Origin: Neolentinus lepideus HHB14362 ss-1
Lineage: Eukaryota > Basidiomycota > Agaricomycetes > Gloeophyllales > Gloeophyllaceae
Assembly: GCA_001632425.1 (NCBI GenBank)
Contig: KV425581.1
Location: forward strand, 281,415 to 345,414
Direction: 5' to 3'
DNA length: 64,000 nucleotides
Below, piece after piece: positions 12,298 through 24,199 of the stretch. The position numbers and the translations under genes were made by a program. The notes under the pieces were generated by a model that worked only from the letters and a program-made list of their open reading frames with translations, was not told where the DNA came from and searched no databases. Positions within the stretch are counted from its first letter, which is position 1; the number at the start of each line of letters is the position of its first letter.

Positions 12298-14618
12298 ATG
12301 TCATTCGCTACCTGCACGATGCGTGTCTCGAGTGCACCCAAGACGACGAAGACCATGGTCCTCTCGAGGTCGAGATCGACCGTCGCGAGTTCTTCAATGA
12401 TTGATGCAAAATCTAGGGTCATGGAACATGCGCGCAATATCAGTCGGTCGAGTGCAAAGCAAGCCGTACCTGCTCCTTCAGCGTGAGTGTCGGTATCTGT
12501 TTAGTGGGTCGTTATATGTGCCATCTGGGTAGGGTACTCCGTCCCCATGCCCAGGAGTCCACACTTTTGAGAAAATAAAAACTGGAGCATCGAACTAATT
12601 GTGTCTACCAGACGTCCATCACCAGCACCAGGCTTCCAGCAGCTGCCGACGAAAAATAATGTTCCTCACACTGCGCCTACTCTATACCCTACCTCTCCGG
12701 CCTCCCTGGACCATTCCTTCATCGGCATGTCCGGTGGTCAGATCTTCCACGAAATGATGCTCCGACATAATGTCAAGCATGTTTTCGGCTACCCTGGAGG
12801 TGCTATCTTGCCTGTGTTCGACGCGATCTACAACTCCCCACACTTTACGTTCATCCTCCCTCGGCACGAGCAAGGCGCTGGACACATGGCGGAGGGATAT
12901 GCCCACGTAACAGGCAAGCCCGGCGTCGTCCTTGTGACATCAGGTCCGGGAGCGACAAATGTCGTAACAGCTATGCAAGATGCCTTGAGTGACGGTGTGC
13001 CCTTGGTTGTGTTCTGTGGACAGGTCGCAACGTCGGCGATTGGGTCTGATGCGTTCCAGGAAGCCGACATCGTCGGTATCTCAAGGAGCTGCACAAAATG
13101 GAACGTCATGGTAAAGGACATTGCTGAGCTGCCCAGGAGGATCAACGAGGCGTTCAAGATCGCGTCGTCCGGTCGCCCAGGGCCTGTGCTCGTTGACCTG
13201 CCCAAGGATGTTACCGCTGGTATCCTCCGCACGCCCTTACCTTACCGCGTAACGACGCCCGGCTCTCATTTAGGCCTCCCCATGAATCCCCTGCAGCCCG
13301 ACGAGCCCGCACCAGACCACGAGCTGATCACGCAGGCAGCGCAGATGATCAACCGCGCAAAGCGTCCGATCGTCTACGCAGGCCACGGCGTCCTCTCCTC
13401 GCCGCTGGGCCCGAAGCTGCTTGCGGAGCTGTCGGAGAAGGGCAATATTCCGGTGACAACGACACTGCAGGGCCTCGGCTCGTTCGACGAGACGAACGAG
13501 CGCAGCCTGCATATGCTCGGCATGCACGGGAGCGCGTACGCGAACCTCGCGATGCAGCAGGCGGACGTGATCATTGCGCTAGGCGCGCGGTTCGACGACC
13601 GTGTGACGGGCAAGGTCGATACGTTCGCGCCTGCCGCGAGGGCCGCCGCCCTTGAAGGCCGCGGGGGCATCATCCACTTCGAGATCCAGCCGAAGAACAT
13701 CAACAAGGTCGTCGAGGCGCAGATCCCCGTGCTCGGCGACGTTGTCGCGAACCTCATGAGCTTGGTGCCGATGGTACGGCACGAGCACAGGGAGGAGTGG
13801 TTCAGGGATATCAAGGAGTGGAAATCCAAGTATCCGTTCACGTATGTGAAGAGTCGGCCGGAGAAGGGCGAGACGATGAAGCCGCAGGAGGTGATTGAGG
13901 AGATGGATCGCCAGCTGCAGGGGAAGAAGGACAACGTCGTTGTGAGCACGGGTGTCGGCCAGCACCAAATGTGGGCTGCGCAGCACTACCGGTGGACGCA
14001 CCCGAGGACGATGGTGACTTCGGGCGGTCTAGGGGTGAGCATCGCAGGCAATTCATTTTCGCCTCGGTTAGGGTTGACCAGAATTTCACAGACCATGGGC
14101 TTTGGTTTGCCTGCTGCTATCGGCGCCAAGGTTGCCGCCCCGGAGAAGATCGTCATCGATATTGACGGCGATGCCTCGTTCAGCATGACGGCGATGGAGC
14201 TCGCCACCGCATCAGCTTCAGGCATCGGTGTCAAGGTCGTCATCCTTAACAACGAGTTCCAGGGAATGGTGCTTCAGTGGCAAGGTTAGTGACGTCTCTC
14301 GCACGTTGACATTCTACCCGGCTAACATTCCTACCCTCAGACTTGTTTTACAACGCCCGCTACTCGCACACGCGGATGGTTAATCCCGACTTCATCGCCC
14401 TGGCGAAGAGCATGCGCGTGCACGCCATCAAGTGCACGAGCGCAGCGGAGCTGCCGGAGAAAATGAAGGAGTTGCTCGAGTACGACAACTCGAAGCCCGT
14501 GTTGATGGAGTGCATGGTCGAGACGAACGAGCATGTTTTCCCCATGGTCCCCGCGGGCAAGGCCCTTCATCAGCAGTTGCTGCACCCCATGCTCGGCGGA
14601 ATGACGGGCTCGTCATGA
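12298..14618 (+). CDS. ILV2: acetolactate synthase catalytic subunit, mitochondrial
   Basis: This ThDP-dependent enzyme makes acetolactate and acetohydroxybutyrate, the first common step of Val/Leu/Ile synthesis. Exon 1 starts at the ATG at 12298 and encodes an Arg/Ser/Thr-rich, acid-poor leader (MSFATCTMRVSSAPKTTK..), a plausible mitochondrial presequence. It splices at 12483 (GC|GTGAGT) into ARPSPAPGFQQ. Core motifs: VFGYPGGAILPVFDAI, RHEQGAGHMAEGYA (catalytic Glu), AIGSDAFQEADIVGISRSC, GRPGPVLVDLPKDVT, RFDDRVTGK, the metal/ThDP motif DIDGDASFSM..NN, and FQGMVLQWQ. A 57-nt intron (14035-14091) interrupts GGLG|TMGFGLPAA, and another (14286-14340) precedes the last exon, DLFYNARYSHTRM. The enzyme ends PMLGGMTGSS. 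All catalytic residues are present. The residue after GQV is Ala, where many homologues have Pro. Confidence 0.96.
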
Positions 14619-15007
14619 TGAGCTGAACGAGCACACAAAAGGCGCTATATGGCGCTAACGATCATGATAACATTATTAAACCTCCTTGCATTCACTCTTC
14701 TCCAAGTCATCATCTGCATCTCCTCATTATTGGCAACGCGCACAGCGTGATGTATTTCTGACCTTTGCTCTCAACCATATCCAATCTATTGCATAGTCTT
14801 TTCGTTGATGCTCCTAGGATGTGTATTATAAAACCTCCCATTAGGGTACATATGCCACAGACTTAAAAGTGACTTGACTGTTAGGTACACTACCCTGAGA
14901 CGTCTGAGGTCTGATATGTTATGGGAAGCACGTGAAAAAGCTCCAGCGCATACAAACGCTATCACGGTGCGTCGCAACAACAAAAGATGATAGGTGAGTA
15001 ATGAAAT
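14619..15007. other. ILV2 3' flank, no gene
   Basis: AT-richer intergenic sequence between the ILV2 stop and the tRNA gene. Only short frames without family resemblance are present. A TTTT-containing stretch about 24 nt beyond the tRNA 3' end, read on the minus strand, could serve as the Pol III terminator. Confidence 0.5.
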
Positions 15008-15088
15008 GGACACTACCGGAATTGAACCGGTCCCCTCTCGCAAACGAATATGCTAAGCGAACGTGATAACCATCTACACCAAGTGCCC
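15008..15088 (-). tRNA. tRNA-Ala(AGC) with an ~8-nt intron
   Basis: Read on the minus strand, the 7-bp acceptor stem is GGGCACT with AGTGTCC (one G-U). The A box TGGTGTAGATGG fits TRGYNNARNNGG exactly, and the B box GGTTCAATTCC fits GGTTCRANTCC. The T stem is ACCGG/CCGGT. The anticodon stem TTCGC/GCGAG encloses 15 nt, best read as a 7-nt loop with anticodon AGC plus an 8-nt intron (TATTCGTT) after position 37. Removing it gives the usual alanine context TTAGCAT. The D stem has three good pairs. Confidence 0.93.
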
Positions 15089-15180
15089 TTACATTTAATT
15101 TGAAAAAACACTAGGAAAATAGTTTGAAGTTTTAACGAAAGTTTACCAATGTAGTATTGAAAATATTGACATAATCGAAC

Positions 15181-18100
15181 CTAAGCGTCAACTGGGCGAC
15201 TGGCATTTAACACGCTTCGCCCGTAGGCGGATGCTATCGCATCGAATCCGCTTTCCTTGACATCGGAAAGGAAGAGATCGTGCTGATCAGCTAACCGCTC
15301 ATTATTCCTTCGAATCTCCCTGATGACCCCGTTGGCTCTCGCGCAGTTGGGGCACTCAGTGTCATGATCAGCAAGACATCTGCCAAATATACATCAATCA
15401 GCTAATGACTTCAAAGGGGGTGTGGCACGGAGCGGACCTTTGGTGATAACTATGATTGCACATGAAATGTACGCTGGGGAGATCCAACTGGCCGCCACAG
15501 CTTGAGCATCGGGTGACATGGAAGACACGCGGGCGTTCAGGGTCCGATAACTCGTCAACCTGCTTGAGTTTCGTCTTTGTCTCCATTCGGTACGAATCAG
15601 TCAATTGCTTGTCCTAAAATCTGTTAGTTTGTGCTTATGCAGGAAATTAGAGTGACTGACCGTTTGGACTTCCTCGCGGGATTCCTTGATCCTAGTTAAT
15701 AACCACTGCTTCACTAGTCCGACGCTTGCCACTCCGTTTCTGCTCAGAACTTGGATGACACCAAGGGGAGGCATGATCTTCTCGTTATCGATATAATCCA
15801 GGATACGCCCCAGGTCGGAAGCATGTCTAGACAATAAGGCTGGCGTAGATGTTAAGAACCTCAAGACCAAAGGATAGAGATGCCGATTTGCAGGACCATA
15901 CTGATCCAAGCATTTAATGACCTGGCCAGAGGCCTCGGACGAAACCCCCTCCTTATCCTTGTCCATCCAGAAGCGAAGCACCTCTTCGTACATACCCATC
16001 TTCTCCCACAGCAGTAGTAATCCGGGGGTATACTGCTGAGTAGAGCACAGGATCAACGCATGCGTTGAGTCATAAGGAATCTTGCTACTCTTCAGGACAA
16101 GGAGAGCTTTATCTCGTAAAGAATTTGACTGCCCGTTGTTTCCTGGTGAGTCAGCACTAGGAAGACTGAGGTACAGCTCCAATAGGGTATTCCAAACCGC
16201 AACCTGATCCTGCTTATCAACGTCCTCGTCTGCTGGTGGTTCTATAACCGTTGGCACACTCTGAATCTGGGACTCGTCCACGGTCTGCCCCCATCGCTTC
16301 AGTGCAACCGTCTCAAGGAAAACCACAAACTTGTCGAGATGATCGACAAAATGAGCAAAGTACAGTCTTGGAGACGGGCGCTTGACGGGCGTAGGTAGCA
16401 TGAGCTTAGACAAAGTCGGCCCACGTTCAGGACCCGGTGTCGAGGTCCGCGAATCCGATCCTTCGAACACGCCTGAGTCTCGTCGAGATGGCTGCTCTCG
16501 TGCTTTGATTGTAGACGCAGATGGTGTAACTGTCCCAGCATTGTCTGAGCTTACAGTCGGCGGAGCCGCAGTTGTCCGGTTCAAAGCCAGATACGACAAG
16601 TAGGATGCACCAGTGTTCGGACTTGGTTGCCGGGCAGACGACGGCCGCTCGTCAGAGTCTGCAGACAGAGGACCGGTAGACGTGCACAAGCCAATCAGGA
16701 GCTGCGTTGTTTCGTCTGGCAGAGATTCCAACATTGCACGACCATAGCGAGCCAGATTCGCTTCCGCCTGACATGAAATCAGTAATTGATGATTCTATGG
16801 AACTCACAGACGCATTACCGCTTCTGATCCTAGTTGCCGAAGATATGACAAGGCATCCTTGTAATTAGCTGCGTCCTCGATCTGAATCCTCAGATAATCC
16901 TCATGCCGTTCATACTTCTTCGCCAGATAACTAGCGTGCTCGAAGTACCCAGCTTGACGGCAGACGCGGATAGCAGTGTCGAGGTCAAAAGGTAACTCGT
17001 CCTTCTCACCGTCCAGAGTCGATGTCCGACGAGACTCCGTCTTTATGAAGGAGTCCAGTCGAGAGACGTCTTTCAGTTTCGTGTAGGTATTGAGCAGAAG
17101 GGTGGTATGGTCCGAGTTCGCCAGACCGACAGAGTGTAGCTCTTGGAGGTATGTTACAAGATTGTGAATTCGTTGCGCATCCAGGAACTGCAGCACAGAA
17201 ATGAGATGTAATACTTTTAGTGGCAAAGAGGGCACACAGCTCACCTTCCGAATCACGTAGCTGGCCTGAAGATATCCAAGGGTTTGCAGATATTGCTGCA
17301 TCGCACCATCATAATCACTTTTGCCGTACAAATGGTCGCCATACTGTCGATGGATATCTGCAACACTCGATTCGTCCAGCCGCTGTGTCTTTGCAACATT
17401 CAAAGCCAGTAGATATTGCCCTTTCTGATACATCATATCGAGTTTCGCTGCGGTAGGCTTCTCTTGTAGGCAAATAAGCTATGTCACGCTGTCAGAAGAG
17501 AACAATGACAGCTCGATGAAGCATACGTTTCCGTCGTTGGACAATATGTAAACATTGCCCCACTGTGAGATTACTTCCCGAATGCCCTCGGTGAATGTGC
17601 TTGTATACGCCACGAATTTGTTCTCCGGGTCGAATACGGTGACCTTTGTAATGTCGGTAGTGTTGGCGGTATTGGACCGTGCGACGAAGTTGCGCACAGT
17701 TGCCGAGGCAGCAGACGCAGACGGCGCGAAGGGTGGCGAGACGATAACCAAGTAATTAAGATGCGTATGCACCGATGACTTGGACCCTGTATGCGCCATT
17801 AGTAAAGGATGCGACATACACACTGTGGCGTACCTTCATATGCATAACATTGGCCCCTCCCTTCGGTCCCGCACATGTAAATAGCCTCCTCCCTCGCGAC
17901 AATGACGTCTCTCTTCTTCCAGTCCATCGTTGCACAACCAAGGCCACAACCTACCTCATGCACCACACTGGGTGAACCGCCGCTACCCTTTCCAGAAGCC
18001 TGGTAACACAACACGCGGTTTGTTGTGACAATGAACAGGTATAAATTGGGTGAGCTGTCATCCTTTCCCGTCCCGGGCTCTCTGAAACCCAACCCTGTGG

Positions 18101-18901
18101 TGGGTTCTGCAGGAGATTCGTGGATGACTCGTGGTTTGGGGACAGAAGTAAGGGAGGTGGAGCCGGAAAACAGAGATTGGTCGAGATGCCGGTACAGAAG
18201 GACTGTGCCATCGCCGAGACCGACCGCGAGGTGGGACAGGGATGCGGATAGAGCAACAGTGGATACCTGAGATGCAAAAGTTATTGAGACAACATGCTGA
18301 GCCTTTGTAATGTGACGAACTTACTGGATGCGGTCGTTGCGTGTGCTGCACTTTGACGGACCTAAGGAGGTTGGGCGCGCCCGTCTTCTGGTCAATCCTG
18401 CCGAGCTCCCATATCTTCAACAGTGGGTGCTTGACGGCATCTTCTTCCTATACACATCCCATCAATAGGTACGAATTTCGGCTAGACGATACACATACCC
18501 CCAGAGTAATGAGAATGCCCCTTTGTTCAGCCATATGTGTCACACGTCCTCCGACGTGCGCAAGCCAGCTCGTGACGGTCTCAAAATCCTTGTCCAGTAG
18601 GTGGATACTTCCATGAATATCAGCAACAAGTACTCCAGAAGTAGATGGGGCCATGATCGATATCTCCATGGCACTCTGCCGCAACATGGTCAACAGATGT
18701 TTCATATGTCTAATGCACATATGCTCGCCTTGAATATTTCGGGTGGGCTAGCAAGATCATGGACATCTTTGACGGGCACGGCATCGAAAAAGGGGAACTG
18801 ACGCCACTACCTGGAGTGTGTTAAACGAGAGGCGAGTTGTAGGCAACCCTGTCACTCACAGCGGGCGCTGCGGAGGCATTAGCGGAGATCGGGGAAGACA
18901 T
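15181..18901 (-). CDS. VPS11: vacuolar sorting protein VPS11 (HOPS/CORVET, RING-H2)
   Basis: Vps11/Pep5 is a core subunit of the HOPS and CORVET tethering complexes for endosome-vacuole fusion. The ATG at 18901 gives a 14-residue first exon ([14 protein letters not shown]), spliced to [15 protein letters not shown], the conserved start of the beta-propeller. Propeller blocks follow ([49 protein letters not shown]). The clathrin-repeat-like alpha-solenoid comes next ([76 protein letters not shown]). The C-terminal RING is [25 protein letters not shown], an intron, then [12 protein letters not shown]; the splice AG|A TGT restores the Cys. The end is ..[13 protein letters not shown] with TAG at 15181-15183. 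It appears complete, at roughly 1,000 residues. Confidence 0.94.
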
Positions 18902-19382
18902 TCCAAAAGTTTGTGCAATATTATCCGGGCTTATTCGTCCAAACCCGTCAGTTCAGTGCAGAAATCGAGCACGCAAAGTATAGGGACTGGTTCTGATTTA
19001 ACGCAGTCGTGATTCCTAGACCGATGCGCCCTTTCTTGACCGGTTCCAGAACAAGCTATCAATGCCCTCACAATACAGACTCAGCCTATTGGATTAATAG
19101 GCAGACACTAGCTAGAACGTAGAAAATGAAGCAGTAGAATAGAGCCTGAGGTACTAAAGGCAGGAGGTGGTCCAAGCGGTCCATCAACGCGCTTGATGTA
19201 GCTGCCGCGCTCGTGGCGGCCATGTGTCCTGTCCCGAAACGATTCCCCGTTCAATCGCGCCTGTCATCCTCGCAGACGTCCCACTCGCACCTCCAGTACG
19301 TACAGTTTCTCCATTTAAGTCTATTGAAGGCTGATTAGGGCCTCATATCACTGCTTTATAGTCTTCAGCTACTACTAAAACC
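18902..19382. promoter_or_regulatory. VPS11 / ATP18 divergent intergenic region
   Basis: About 480 bp between two divergent genes. No TATA box or coding frame was recognised. A splice-like stretch just upstream of the ATP18 ATG (..CTCCAGTACGTAC.. near 19300) could be part of a 5'UTR intron. Confidence 0.4.
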
Positions 19383-19704
19383 ATGGCCTTCCTGGGTATG
19401 CGCAAGTGGCCGACACCCGTACGTTCTTTTCCTTGCGCTCAATATTCAATCCGAAAGCTCACAAGCATCACTGAAATTTCGTGCGGTAACAGGTACTTAA
19501 GCCCATGTGGCCTTTCTTGACCGCCAGTCTCCTGACATTCTACCTCGTTGGCAAGATGCAGGCAGCCGGTGTGAGATGTGAGTAACTTGACAACCTCCCT
19601 CTCGAAATGTTACTCAAGGCTTTGCAACTGTAGCACCCGAGTACGCCAACAACCCCAAGAACCCTTATGCAGAGCAGATCGCTAGGGAACAGGCACACCA
19701 TTAG
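19383..19704 (+). CDS. ATP18: mitochondrial F1Fo ATP synthase subunit J (i/j)
   Basis: This is a small single-span subunit of the ATP synthase peripheral/membrane sector. Three short exons are inferred: 19383-19418, 19493-19577 and 19634-19704. They sum to 192 nt in frame, i.e. 63 residues plus stop. Exon 1 reads MAFLGMRKWPTP. Exon 2 starts VLKPMWPFLTASLLTFYLVG (one membrane helix). Exon 3 ends with PEYANNPKNPYAEQIAR, matching the family's ..PxLKxxWPF.. head and ..NDPRNP.. tail. All splice sites are GT..AG. Exons this small escape simple open-frame searches. The size is typical of the family. Confidence 0.88.
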
Positions 19705-20159
19705 AAACTTAGACTGTCTAATGGAGGCCGAGGTTACACCTTCCGGTTTCGTCCGGCAGGGAACGTTGAGAGGCTGAGGACGTTAAACTGGAATGTATAG
19801 AGCGAGGCCAATCCAATGAGCAGAGTTTTGCTGGTCGCTCGAAATGATAAGATGGTGAGAATTGGAAACGGTGCACCCCCTCGGCCCTTGAATTGTAGCC
19901 AGTCCAACTCACTCCAAATGCTCGCCCTTGTCCTGCCTGATGCCTTCCATCGACCGGAAACATGTTCGTTGGTTTGTTCACTTCAGACCCATCTTCGATG
20001 AGTTCGCTGCATGAAGTCAACCTGCGCTGTGTCTGGGATGCTCAAATGTCCATCCGAAATCTTCCTACACGTTCAGCAGATTGATACATCATTATTAGAA
20101 ATACAATAGGCATAGCAAAGCAGGGACAGAGATATCAGTCAACCTGAGAGAAATTACGT
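19705..20159. other. convergent intergenic region ATP18/COX16
   Basis: About 455 bp between the 3' ends of two convergent small mitochondrial-protein genes. A minus-strand frame of about 100 codons (19718-20020) has no recognisable similarity and is probably chance. Confidence 0.5.
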
Positions 20160-20621
20160 CTAACGACTGCTGGCAGGAGGTTCTTCGGGCGGGACTCCCC
20201 ATTCTGGTAGGTCTTTGGGTCGTTCTACGCGCTTGATCTCGTAATTGTCTTCGATTTCTTGACTCAGTTTCTGCAAGTATCATTGGTATGCGAAGATTCG
20301 TGACCAGAAATGGTAGCACGCACGAAGTATTCTTCTCTAATATCAAACTTCTTTCGATTCTTCTTGAGGCCCAGTGCTTCCTCCTTGCTCACCTAGTTCC
20401 CAAAGATCCTCAGCTTTCGCCTAATAATATGATAGAATAGTGGAACCCACCTGGGACACCTTCTGGTCCTGCAGGTCATACCGTGTCTGCGTGAACTGCT
20501 GCAGAGCAAACGACGCGCCGACCATCATCAGGACAAAGGGCACTCCAAACATCGCTGGGTGCTTTCTTAGCGTCTTATGTATCGGCGAAGAGTTCAGCGG
20601 CTGCGAGCGAAATACAGCCAT
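20160..20621 (-). CDS. COX16: cytochrome c oxidase assembly protein COX16
   Basis: This is a small inner-membrane factor for complex IV assembly (COX1/COX2 module). The ATG at 20621 starts MAVFRSQPLNSS. The conserved core is KHPAMFGVPFVLMMVGASFA (one membrane helix) then FTQTRYDLQDQKVSQ. Exon 2 gives VSKEEALGLKKNRKKFDIRE, followed by EYF. Exon 3 gives KLSQEIEDNYEIKRVE and ends PPEEPPASSR with TAG at 20160-20162. The TRYDLQDxKV and KKNRKKFDxREEYF motifs are diagnostic. Two short introns. At about 120 residues it is of normal length and intact. Confidence 0.94.
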
Positions 20622-20816
20622 CGTGGTTCATGAGTTAGAGCTACAGGTAGTTGTGGCAAGTGTGACCGCTGCGAGGGAGGCCGTCGGCTTTTCGGGTAGA
20701 TCAATCTTTATCGGAAAGAGTCACGTCCCATATTTATTACTCCTGGTTTACTGTTATCCTCGACAAGCAGGAAAGACCCTAGCAGCTCTCCTAGAGGGCG
20801 GGTCTAGCACTGATGA

Positions 20817-22511
<1,695 letters not shown>

Positions 22512-22767
22512 ATGTTGTATCCTGTCTCACAAAGAGTTGGTCAATCGACAAAGGCCGCAGTCGCACGCCATCGTATAAGAGGACTAGATTGTGTGCCCGT
22601 GTTTGGCTTCAACCACTCACTGTCACTCTCTCGTCACGAATTGTCACTGGCGACCCCGCGACGGAAACAAGGCGCATAACGCATAACGGGACGCTTGTAA
22701 CGGTCTTCGAAAGTCGGAAATACAGCATTAGGACTCAGCAGAACAAACAGAAAACATAGCATTCAGA

Positions 22768-23839
22768 ATGGACGCCAGTGGTCGTCACGACATGCACGGT
22801 GTGGCCAGCACCAGCGGCACGCCCGCAAGCAGGAAAAGAGCAATCCCGAGAGAAAACGAGACGCCCAGCCAAAGGCAAAAGCGCGAGAAGGCTGCCGAAC
22901 GTCAAAGGCGCAAACGCGAGCGTGATCGCCTCGCATCGCAGGGTGCCCTGAACGGACTGAGCGGCGGCAACGGACTTCAGTCGACCGCCCATAATGCTAC
23001 TCAGACCCCAGACTACCTGCTCACGCCGGAGGAGCAGGCAAGGAGGGAGAGGGTCAGGGCGGCGGCAAGAGAGAGACAGAGAAAGCATCGGGCCCTAGTG
23101 AAGCAGAAGAAACTCGAGCAGCTGGGACTCGATATGGGGAACGAAATTATGCCTGGGATGGAGGGTGGTCAATATGTTGATGGCGTTCCAGCAGGGTTCG
23201 AGCAGATGATACCGCCAGACGTCGCTGGGCAGCCTCCCCCGCCCCCGCCGCAACATGGAGGAATGGGACAGCACGAGCCACCATTCCCGCACGGCCAGCC
23301 ACTCGGAGGACAAACATTTGCCTCCACATTACTATTATCCTTTTCTTGTGCGCCTTTACTCAAGCAGCATCTACTTCGTTCGCTTTCTATGACCAACGAA
23401 GAATTGGCCTCACTAGAGCCTGTGATTGCCCATGCGTGGGATCAGTGGGATCAGCAGGTGAGTGGCGCAGTCCTTTGTCCTCCCTCGCCGAGACTCATAC
23501 AATCTTCAGCGCCGTATGCACTATGCCGAACAAGCCAAAGCGGCAGGTGGTACTTACGAACATCCCGTGAACCACGGGTACACGGACCCGTCTCAGCCTC
23601 CACCCACAGACTTTCGGGCTCGCTTCCACCGACCACTTGTCGCCCCCTCGCCTTTCCAGCAGGCCCCCGCAACAACATCAAGCCCCCCTTCCAACTCTGC
23701 AACCGGGCAGCAATCTTCTGATCCCATTGATCCTAATCTTACGGGCCAGCAGGAGCAGAGTGAGCATTTGTCCGAGTCACGCTGTTCTACCAGTATTGAC
23801 TCAGAACCACAGACAAAGGTTGAAGAGAGAGCTTTGTAA
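22768..23839 (+). CDS. hypothetical basic-region protein with His/Pro-rich middle
   Basis: I do not recognise a named family. The ATG at 22768 starts a ~355-residue protein from two exons, with an intron after ..WDQWDQQ joining RRMHYAEQAK. Two strongly basic Arg/Lys stretches (REKAAERQRRKRERDRLA near residue 45 and RRERVRAAARERQRKHRAL near residue 95) resemble bZIP-type basic regions, but no leucine heptads follow clearly. A glycine/proline-rich stretch with a Pro run comes next. A conserved-looking helical segment follows (FASTLLLSFSCAPLLKQHLL, then MTNEELASLEPVIAHAWDQW), then a disordered Ser/Pro/Gln tail ending VEERAL. Nuclear DNA or RNA binding is plausible but unproven. Confidence 0.75.
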
Positions 23840-24199
23840 AGCAGCAATCATGTCGATCCAGCAATGGAAGATGCAACTGGTGGTCTTGGTGCATATTGTT
23901 GCTCCCGGACAGACCAGAATATGGTAGGACGAATGTTCGGCTCGCTTCCTATATTATTATTGTGTTGTTCTGTATCCAATTATTAGTTAATGCATTTTTT
24001 CCTTTACGGAGCATCCGTTCTGCCATCTTCAGAATGCTGCATCATGTTTCAAAGTTCGGGAGAATATTAACGGTGCAAAGACGTGAATGCAGAAAACGTG
24101 GGGAAAACATACCCGAAATAGGTAGAGTCGGGGAAAAGACCATCACACGACGACGCGTGAACCGTAAAAACATAACACACTCTTTCCCTCTTTTCCGCT

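Noticed and set aside
12192..12437. Minus-strand frame opposite ILV2 exon 1
   Set aside because: Antisense to the mitochondrial leader exon, whose splice into the enzyme is clear.
13374..14089. Several long minus-strand frames inside ILV2
   Set aside because: Codon-bias shadows of the GC-rich ILV2 coding strand.
19718..20020. 100-codon minus-strand frame between ATP18 and COX16
   Set aside because: No family match and lies in the expected convergent 3' UTR region.
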